Origin: Myxococcales bacterium
GTDB taxonomy: Bacteria; Myxococcota_A; Polyangia; Haliangiales; Haliangiaceae
Direction of reading: 5' to 3'
Length of the DNA stretch: 64,000 bases
Assembly: GCA_028287135.1 (NCBI GenBank)
Contig: JAQBQE010000008.1
Coordinates: 67,155-131,154 of the forward strand
Part shown: positions 58,118 to 64,000 of the stretch, piece after piece
Layout of the letters: every line of letters starts with the position of its first letter
How positions within the stretch are numbered: position 1 is the stretch's first letter
The notes under the pieces: generated by a model
Database searches by the model: none
Seen by the model: only the letters and a program-made list of their open reading frames with translations
What the model was told of the DNA's origin: nothing
Made by a program: the position numbers and the translations under genes

Positions 58118-59194
58118 ATGCAGCTCCGACGGCGGTTCTCCGTTGCTGTGCTTCTGCTTGTCGCGAGCTGCGGCAGCCCACCCATCGGCGGTCCGAGCTC
58201 GACGGCGGTCGCGGAAGCACCGGTGACCGTCACGAAGACGGCACCACCAGCGTCACCTGGTGGCTACCGCGACATCGTCGACACCGACACGGGCGGCTGC
58301 GTCCTCTACACCGATGGCCGTGTCGCGTGCTGGAAGCACGGCCGCGTCTCGCGACCGGCGAGCGCCACGTTCGTTCCCGATCTCTCCGACGCGATCGCGA
58401 TCGAGTCCGTCCCGGGCGCAGTTCGGGTTCTTCGTCGCACGGGCAAGGTCTACAAGCACGGCCTTGCGTTCGGCACCTCCAACGACTGGGTGAGCGCGCC
58501 GGGTCCGGTGGTCGAGCTCGCGGAGCGCTGCCTGCGGCTCAGCGACGGTACCGTCCACTGTGACTGCCACGTCGGCCTGCAAGCGACTCCGTTCAAGCTC
58601 GAGGCGACCGATGTCGCGAGTGGCGGCAATGCGAGATGCGCGGTGACCAAAGCCGGCGATGTCGAGTGCTGGGGCCAGCCGTCGCCGGTCCTCGGCAACA
58701 ACTGGTCGGCCGGCACCACGGAGCACGAAGGCTGGTGCCCGACGGCGCGCGCGTCCCATCGGTTTGGTGATGCAACCGCGATCGTGCTCGGCGACAGCCA
58801 CGGGTGTGTGCAGAGGCGTTCCGGTGCAGTCGCGTGCTGGGGCGAAGATGACCGGGTCGGTGGCAAGCGCGCGCCGGATGCGCCGGATGCGCCCGTGACC
58901 GTGAAGCTCCCCCCGGCTCAATGGCTGCGCGCCGCCCAGGATGCGACCTGCGCGATCACGCGCGACCGCGACGCCTACTGCTGGGGTGACTTCCGTCATC
59001 CAGCGTTTGCGAAGGGCGTCAGGTCCTGGCAGCGCGAGCCGGTGAAGCTGCCGCTCGACCGGGTCACCGCGATCAGCCAGCACGTGTCGAGCGCGATCGT
59101 CGACGACGGCAATCGCGTGGTGAGCTGGAGCTGGCGCGACGACTGCGCGGGCACGCAGTGCGACGTGCCCTACGACATCGCAATGCCTCGCTAG
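58118..59194 (+). CDS. RCC1-repeat lipoprotein
   Basis: 358 residues from MQLRRRFSVAVLLLVASC (lipobox VASC). The mature part has RCC1-like units: GGCVLYTDGRVACWKHG, NARCAVTKAGDVECWGQPSP, SHGCVQRRSGAVACWGEDDR and DATCAITRDRDAYCWGDFRH. Each has the C....DG.V.CWG pattern, predicting a seven-bladed-propeller-type surface protein with a disulphide in each blade. Many myxobacteria have RCC1-like exported proteins. Its stop shares CTAG with the convergent DUF4091 gene. Confidence 0.75.
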   Translation: MQLRRRFSVAVLLLVASCGSPPIGGPSSTAVAEAPVTVTKTAPPASPGGYRDIVDTDTGGCVLYTDGRVACWKHGRVSRPASATFVPDLSDAIAIESVPGAVRVLRRTGKVYKHGLAFGTSNDWVSAPGPVVELAERCLRLSDGTVHCDCHVGLQATPFKLEATDVASGGNARCAVTKAGDVECWGQPSPVLGNNWSAGTTEHEGWCPTARASHRFGDATAIVLGDSHGCVQRRSGAVACWGEDDRVGGKRAPDAPDAPVTVKLPPAQWLRAAQDATCAITRDRDAYCWGDFRHPAFAKGVRSWQREPVKLPLDRVTAISQHVSSAIVDDGNRVVSWSWRDDCAGTQCDVPYDIAMPR

Positions 59195-61056
59195 CGAACA
59201 CCACCAAGTGCGCGTGCGAGCTGGTAGCGCGCCGCCTCGTAGACATCGCCCGTCTGTGCGAACTGCACCGTCGAGCCCGCCTCCGAGAACACCGCCGGGA
59301 CCACGGCTGCGAGTGCCGCTGAGACCTCGGCGTCGAGACCGCGCTGGCGAGCGAGCGAGAGATAGAGGTGGTCCTGGACACCGCGCCGCAAGTTCGCGAG
59401 CTGGATCGAGCCGATCGGGCCGGCGATCCCACGATCCTGATCGGGGTGGAGCACTTCCTCCCCGGGATACAGCACGACGCCGTCGCCGTGGATGAAGCCC
59501 TGACTGTTGACCGGCTTGTTCGGCTGGCCACGATTGTCGAACGTGATCGTGTTGGCCCACACGTTCTGCTTCCGCTCGCCCTGCTTCTGAAAGTTGTGCT
59601 CCCAGTGATCCGCGTGCCAGTAGAAGTAGGTCTCGACGCCGTGCTTGAACGCGGCCCACGCGTTGACCCGCGGATCGGTCGCGGGTGCGTCGATCGTGAG
59701 TGCGCCGGTCTCCGGGCGCGTGCCGTTGTAGAACCAGTACTTCTTGCCCTTCGCGCGTTCGGTCGCGGCGCGTGACGGGTCAAAGCCCGCGGCCGAGCTG
59801 CACCAGATGTCGATCGCGCCATCGAGGCCCGACTCGTACGAGCTGGTCACGAACACCGGCAGCGCGCGGCCAGGGCCCGGGTTGCTGTCGATGTTCTGGC
59901 CGATCGTGTTGATCCGCGGGTACTGCGACGCACCCGGCTCGTCGGGCATGTAGAGGAACGTCCGCGCATTCGGAGCGTTGGTCGCGAGCGCGGCCATCCA
60001 CGCATCCGAGGTCGTCCACGCACTGGCGCGATTGTCGTAGGCGCTGCCCGGTCCGTAGAAGCTCGCGGGTGCGATCGTGTTGCCGACGCCCGCGCCAGGG
60101 CCGTCGTAACCCGCCTCCGCCGTGAAGTGGCTCCCATCGAATCGTCCGCGCGCGGCGCTGAGCGAGCTCGGGCTGTACGCATTCACCAGCTCGATCCGGT
60201 GGCGATGCGCAAACCGGTGATAGCGATCCGTCAGACTACGGCCCTGATAGAGCGAGACCTGCCCGGGCTCGAAATAGATCATCGCCGTCATCGAGCCCTC
60301 GTCCGGAAGCTCGAAGTCGAACACCTCGAGCTCGACGGGCACCCGGCGAAGTCCGCCACTCGCGCGGAGCTCGACCGCGCCGTCGTACATGCCGGGCGCG
60401 AGGCCACGCGGGATGTAGACCTCGATCCAGATGGCCTGATTACGGCGGCCCGCAATATCGATCGGCAGTCCGCCGCGTCCCTGCCGCGCATTCTCGGGCA
60501 CCAGCTGCACCGGCTTCCAGCCGACCGGATCCGCGGGTGCCGCGGCGCTGCCCGGCTGCCACAGCCAGCGCGCCTGGGTCGGCGCCGTCACGTTCATGTA
60601 GTTCTCGGTGAAGATCTGGATCGGGCGCCCGACCGACGCACTCGGATCATCTCCGGGTGGTGCGTAGACGATTGCACCGCCGCCACCGCGCCTGGTGAGG
60701 GACGCGAGGTCGACGTCCATCTGTTCGATGCCGGCCTCGTCGGACTCGATCACGACCTGGAAGGCGACGATCTCGTTGCGACCGCCGAAGATCCGCGCGG
60801 CGCCCTCGCGCCACGCCGTGTTGCCGGAACGCGCGGGATGCTGGAGATCATCGCGCTCGACCTTCTCGCCGTCGTGGACCGCCCACACCGCGGCGAGTCC
60901 GGCGATCGGTCGCTCCTCCTCGGAGACGACCGCGTCGGCGGCGGTTGCGTCCGTGGAAGCTGCGTCGCCGTCGACCGCTGCCGCCTCGGTGCGAGATCCG
61001 CAGTGGATGAATGCCACCGCGCCGAGGGCGACCGCGATGCTCTGGTAGTTGCGCAT
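59191..61056 (-). CDS. DUF4091-domain lipoprotein (glycoside-hydrolase-like)
   Basis: 621 residues from MRNYQSIAVALGAVAFIHC (lipobox FIHC), then an Ala/Asp-rich tether. An N-terminal beta-sandwich (EIVAFQVVIESDEAGIEQMD, YDGAVELRASGGLRRVPVEL) is followed by a TIM-barrel-like region (TDRYHRFAHRHRIELVNAYS, TFLYMPDEPG with acidic residues). The end (ANLRRGVQDHLYLSLARQRG) resembles the DUF4091 C-terminus (usual form GIEDYEYL). It is likely a secreted polysaccharide-acting enzyme; the catalytic Asp/Glu in MPDEPG is a guess. CATGCT lies six bases before the ATG. Confidence 0.7.
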   Translation of the reverse strand: MRNYQSIAVALGAVAFIHCGSRTEAAAVDGDAASTDATAADAVVSEEERPIAGLAAVWAVHDGEKVERDDLQHPARSGNTAWREGAARIFGGRNEIVAFQVVIESDEAGIEQMDVDLASLTRRGGGGAIVYAPPGDDPSASVGRPIQIFTENYMNVTAPTQARWLWQPGSAAAPADPVGWKPVQLVPENARQGRGGLPIDIAGRRNQAIWIEVYIPRGLAPGMYDGAVELRASGGLRRVPVELEVFDFELPDEGSMTAMIYFEPGQVSLYQGRSLTDRYHRFAHRHRIELVNAYSPSSLSAARGRFDGSHFTAEAGYDGPGAGVGNTIAPASFYGPGSAYDNRASAWTTSDAWMAALATNAPNARTFLYMPDEPGASQYPRINTIGQNIDSNPGPGRALPVFVTSSYESGLDGAIDIWCSSAAGFDPSRAATERAKGKKYWFYNGTRPETGALTIDAPATDPRVNAWAAFKHGVETYFYWHADHWEHNFQKQGERKQNVWANTITFDNRGQPNKPVNSQGFIHGDGVVLYPGEEVLHPDQDRGIAGPIGSIQLANLRRGVQDHLYLSLARQRGLDAEVSAALAAVVPAVFSEAGSTVQFAQTGDVYEAARYQLARALGGVR

Positions 61057-61452
61057 CGCGCGAGCATGACAAGGCGATCTCCGATGCGCCCGGAAGTCGA
61101 AGCGCGGTCAGTGCGCGGTCGCGCTGGACGCGGCTTCAAGGGAGTGGAGACGCGCTTTTCTTGCCCGACACGCCGACACGTTGTTTCCGCGGAAGCGTCC
61201 GCGGGTTACCGCGATCAGCCAACCCTATGCCGAGCCCTCAGTGAAGGCAGTCGCGCCGGGGCACTGGTCGGTCTCCCGAGCCCACCATCCGTGACGACGT
61301 GTCGCCCGCGTTGCTTCGTAGACGTGGAGTGTCTCCACGCCTCGCACTGGAGCGATTTGCCTCACAGGTTCATGACGCACCTCCGGCAACGTCTCGCTAC
61401 CGTGACACTGCGTGGGGGCGGCGGAGAGTGCCTGACAACGCGGGGAGAACAC
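61057..61452 (+). promoter_or_regulatory. Upstream region of serine-protease unit
   Basis: Nearly 400 bases without a gene. About 104 bases before the protease ATG is TGGAGCGATTTG (61348-61359), repeated at 62467-62478 before the next gene, 80 bases from its ATG. The ribosome sites of both genes are also similar (GCGGGGAGAACAC and GCGGGGAGGACAT just before ATGGT). This suggests a shared leader or a duplicated regulatory region. The composition is less extreme than the rest of the window. Confidence 0.35.
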
Positions 61453-62367
61453 ATGGTCGAGCAAGGTCGTGGGATGGTGTTGATCTCGATGCTGATGACC
61501 GTGGCGTCCTGCGCACCCCCCATTGCGCGCCACTCCCACTACGGTCAACGTGACGATCATGAGATCGTCGATGAACGAGATCAGATTATTATCCAGCAGA
61601 GCAGACATACCGGACTGGTCGTGACGAATGACGACATCGACATCTCAGCTGCACGCACGCTCACTCTGAGAACTCGCCAGTTATCGGAAAAATTCAAGAC
61701 CTGTCCAAACGTGCGCTACTCGTGGCAGGACGTCGTTGGGCATTGCTCCGCGATCGCTGTCGCTCCCGACCTCGTCCTGACTGCGAAGCATTGCTTGGCG
61801 CTACCGAGCCCCACCAAGATTGCGCCGGACAAGTACTTCGTGGTCTTCGGCTACCGCTACGCACGCGGAGAGTCGCTAGCCAAGCAAGTGGCGCCGGGGC
61901 AGTGGCACAGAATCACCGACGTGGTCGATGTCGCTACTCCCCAGAGCGGAAGCGACTGGATCTTGGTACGCGTTGCTCCACGGATCCAGGACACGAACCT
62001 GGGGGCGCTCGTCATGGGTCCTGAGGCCGTGACTGCGGAGGTTTATTCGCTCGGGCATCCGCTCGGCCTACCGCTGAAGGTGACGGCTGGGCGAGTTCGT
62101 CTCGTCAACAAGGCGTCGATCCTGACGAGCCTTGACACGTACCCCGGGGCTTCAGGCGCTCCGGTGTTCTTGAAGGGGTCGCACCGCTTCGTTGGAATGG
62201 TTGCGGCGGGCGCGGGCGGGTTGGTGCAACGCGGCGAATGCTTCGATGACGTGGAGGGGCCTGAGGACGGGGCACCCGGTACGCGCGTGATTCCCGTCGC
62301 CCATTTCATCAAGGCACTGACGGACCACGCGAAGTGGCCGCCGTTGCCACCAAGAACGGCCCCTTAG
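61453..62367 (+). CDS. Trypsin-like (chymotrypsin-fold) serine protease lipoprotein
   Basis: 304 residues from MVEQGRGMVLISML, with lipobox TVASC. After a His/Asp-rich stretch (HYGQRDDHEIVDERDQIIIQ) comes the protease: WQDVVGHCSAIAVAP and VLTAKHCLALP (His), VATPQSGSDWILVRV (Asp) and DTYPGASGAPVFLKGS (GxSG nucleophile). EVYSLGHPLGLPLKVTAGRV matches Ser46-type or glutamyl-endopeptidase-like S1 relatives. A good GGGGAG site precedes the ATG. Codon bias is softer than average, suggesting transfer. It probably processes surface proteins; the next gene could be its target or partner. Confidence 0.8.
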   Translation: MVEQGRGMVLISMLMTVASCAPPIARHSHYGQRDDHEIVDERDQIIIQQSRHTGLVVTNDDIDISAARTLTLRTRQLSEKFKTCPNVRYSWQDVVGHCSAIAVAPDLVLTAKHCLALPSPTKIAPDKYFVVFGYRYARGESLAKQVAPGQWHRITDVVDVATPQSGSDWILVRVAPRIQDTNLGALVMGPEAVTAEVYSLGHPLGLPLKVTAGRVRLVNKASILTSLDTYPGASGAPVFLKGSHRFVGMVAAGAGGLVQRGECFDDVEGPEDGAPGTRVIPVAHFIKALTDHAKWPPLPPRTAP

Positions 62368-62546
62368 CCGCCGTTAGCTGCGAAGCTGCCGACAGGCACT
62401 CAATACAGCCTTCGACGGAAAGTGGGAGTCCGCGTTTAGACAGCGATAAGACGAATTACGGACTCTGGTGGAGCGATTTGGCGACGCTTCGACTAGTGTG
62501 GTTCGGCGTGGCGCTGGCCGGGGGGCTGGGCGCGCGGGGAGGACAT
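62368..62546 (+). promoter_or_regulatory. Upstream region of 62547 gene
   Basis: 178 bases with the TGGAGCGATTTG copy (62467-62478) and the ribosome-site sequence GCGGGGAGGACAT (62534-62546). No other feature was seen; the first part has no hairpin that I could identify. Confidence 0.35.
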
Positions 62547-64000
62547 ATGGTTGTGCTTGATCGCCTGATTCTGCTGGCGTTGGTGGTTTCGTCGATGGTG
62601 TCGACAGCGTCTGCCGATGTAGAGGTCACCAACGACTTCTGGCTGAGACTGCAGTCAACGTGTCCCGGGGTCACTGGACACGCAGAGCAGCTCGAAAAAG
62701 CTGACGCAAATGTCGACGCTCACGCAGTCTTTCAATACTGCGTATCCGAGGGAACTGGGTCCCGACACGTCCCTTTGTTTGCTCTCGATCTCGACAACCG
62801 CGAAGGGGTGCTGACCGACCTTATCTCGACGTACGGAGCAGCCCAGGGCGTCCCCGGCACAGTCGCTGCGGGTGTGGTCGGGGACAGCCTGACGGATGTC
62901 ATGCTTCGCGGCCTCGCGACCGTGCTCGTAAAACGCGCCAAGGCGGAGCTGCAGCAGCTAGTGACGAATTCGATCCGGGATCAGGTCTGTACCGACAAGC
63001 TCAAGCCCTGGATCACACATACGTGTGAGCTCATCGGTGGCGAATCGAACCTTGGGATGACCATCGGTCCCGCGTTGCGTGCGGCCATCATTCAAGACAT
63101 CACCGAGCTTCCACGCAGAGCAATCACTGCGCTCGACGCGGCTGGGCCCGTCGAGGCATACGTGAGCCGACTGTTTCTCGAGGCGATCCTCGAAGTACCA
63201 AAGCACTACAGTCTGCGCGGTCTCGCGATCGCTTGGGGCCGAGTGGCGTGGCAGTGCGATAAGGCAGAAAAGATCTGCGTCGACGCGGTCAAGACTGTTG
63301 GGCTTGTTGTCACGCTCATGAGGATCGTCGAAGACGTGACGCAAGACGGGTTCAGCGTGCCGAGTCTCGCCTCGGCTCTTTCGAAACGTGCTGCGGCGCT
63401 GGGCCTCAACCTGGACGTGGCAACTGCGTCCCGGCTCGTCGAGTTGCAACGCATCGCTGTCACGACGCTCAAGCAGTTCAAGGCATCGGATGCGAAGAAG
63501 CGTCGTGAGCAGACCGGCCTCCTGATGCACGCACTGCTCGACGTTGCGGATGAGACGATCACCGCTGTTGGTGACGAGGTGACCGCACAGAAGTTCCGGT
63601 TCATCGGAGATGCAGCCGATCTTCTCCAGTTCGCTGCAGATGGGGATGTATCAGCGGTCATCTCGCAGCTCCTGCCTCACCTGAAGAAGGCTGCATTGCC
63701 GGGGGACGTCGTTCGCGTTCTGACGCTTGGAGCAGAACTTTCGGCCGCGAAGACGTCCGAGGAAGTCGAGGCAGCCATCGAGGCAGTTGCCGCCCCGCTC
63801 GGATCGTACCGACGCAAGCAAGCTACCTTTACGTTCTCGATCGGCGCGCTCGTGGGTGCGCAATGGAGCTCGGAAGCCGTCGCCGGTGACGATGGCGTTC
63901 CCACAGGCACGAGTCTTGGACCTACTGGACTCGTCGGGTTTGACGCGGCGGGACCTCTCAACACCCCGTATCTGACTGCGGGTCTGTTCGTGTCGTTGCT
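62547..64000 (+). CDS. Large exported protein of unknown function, 3-prime end off the window
   Basis: An open frame of 484 codons to the right edge with no stop. A signal peptide (DRLILLALVVSSMVSTASAD) is cleaved near residue 24. The mature chain is mostly helical with modest charge (ADVEVTNDFWLRLQSTCPGV, TVLVKRAKAELQQLVTNSIR, DAKKRREQTGLLMHALLDVA, AADLLQFAADGDVSAVISQL). About five Cys lie in the first 270 residues. The last part (FTFSIGALVGAQWSSEAVAG, TPYLTAGLFVSL) becomes strand-like, perhaps the start of a beta-barrel. No family was recognised. It follows the trypsin-like protease by 179 bases and shares its leader. Confidence 0.75.
   Translation, partial: MVVLDRLILLALVVSSMVSTASADVEVTNDFWLRLQSTCPGVTGHAEQLEKADANVDAHAVFQYCVSEGTGSRHVPLFALDLDNREGVLTDLISTYGAAQGVPGTVAAGVVGDSLTDVMLRGLATVLVKRAKAELQQLVTNSIRDQVCTDKLKPWITHTCELIGGESNLGMTIGPALRAAIIQDITELPRRAITALDAAGPVEAYVSRLFLEAILEVPKHYSLRGLAIAWGRVAWQCDKAEKICVDAVKTVGLVVTLMRIVEDVTQDGFSVPSLASALSKRAAALGLNLDVATASRLVELQRIAVTTLKQFKASDAKKRREQTGLLMHALLDVADETITAVGDEVTAQKFRFIGDAADLLQFAADGDVSAVISQLLPHLKKAALPGDVVRVLTLGAELSAAKTSEEVEAAIEAVAAPLGSYRRKQATFTFSIGALVGAQWSSEAVAGDDGVPTGTSLGPTGLVGFDAAGPLNTPYLTAGLFVSL

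Noticed and set aside
60127-61452. Plus-strand extension upstream of the serine protease
   Set aside because: It is mostly antisense to the DUF4091 gene. The lipoprotein signal and a good ribosome site place the start at 61453.

Overview
The window is GC-rich DNA (roughly two-thirds G+C or more) from one bacterial chromosome. Several traits suggest a member of the Myxococcota, possibly near Kofleriaceae or Haliangium; this is inference and no marker gene is present. The traits are more than twenty predicted lipoproteins with Asp/Ala/Gly-rich tethers, RCC1-like and propeller-like exported proteins, a caspase-family protein beside an ECF sigma factor, and ATP-grasp enzymes. No rRNA, tRNA or CRISPR array was found. 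About 70 genes are called, on both strands, in short transcription units.

Layout. 1-2.4 kb: a partial exported protein, a conserved protein pair (one CcbP-like) and a decayed DUF1016 nuclease. 2.4-8.1 kb: a lipoprotein, a tightly packed HNH / zinc-ribbon / acyl-CoA-ligase operon, a glutathione transferase, a DJ-1/PfpI protein and a VWA lipoprotein. 8.1-16.3 kb: two lipoproteins, then a caspase-like protein with a one-TM partner, an ECF sigma factor and a large M16 peptidase, all on the minus strand. 16.4-30 kb: lipoproteins and exported proteins mixed with an ATP-grasp enzyme, a GNAT acetyltransferase, a TrmK-like methyltransferase and a TlpA-like redoxin. 30-44.8 kb: a D-Ala-D-Ala-ligase-like enzyme, a cysteine-cluster protein, a subtilase, a putative HExxH protease, a second glutathione transferase, a PilZ protein, a PPP phosphatase, an exported endo/exonuclease/phosphatase, and a HAD hydrolase translationally coupled to a MazF-like toxin. 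44.8-46.2 kb: a REP-associated tyrosine transposase between inverted REP hairpins. 46.2-51 kb: a SRAP-fold protein without catalytic residues coupled to a ferredoxin/MBL protein, a 2OG oxygenase, a CsbD protein and a frameshifted metalloprotease. 51-61 kb: a tandem-repeat lipoprotein, acyl-CoA dehydrogenase, alpha/beta hydrolase, VOC protein, barrel-like protein, peroxiredoxin, RCC1 lipoprotein and DUF4091 protein. 61-64 kb: a trypsin-like lipoprotein protease and a large exported protein that runs off the edge; both have softer codon bias and similar 5-prime leaders.

The strongest pattern not explained by any single gene is in start-site architecture. About thirty genes that begin a transcription unit have a -10-like hexamer (TAnnnT type) ending only 5-9 bases before the start codon and no Shine-Dalgarno sequence. 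This predicts widespread leaderless transcription, and it was used to choose several starts. Internal operon genes and a minority of first genes carry ordinary GGAG-type sites.
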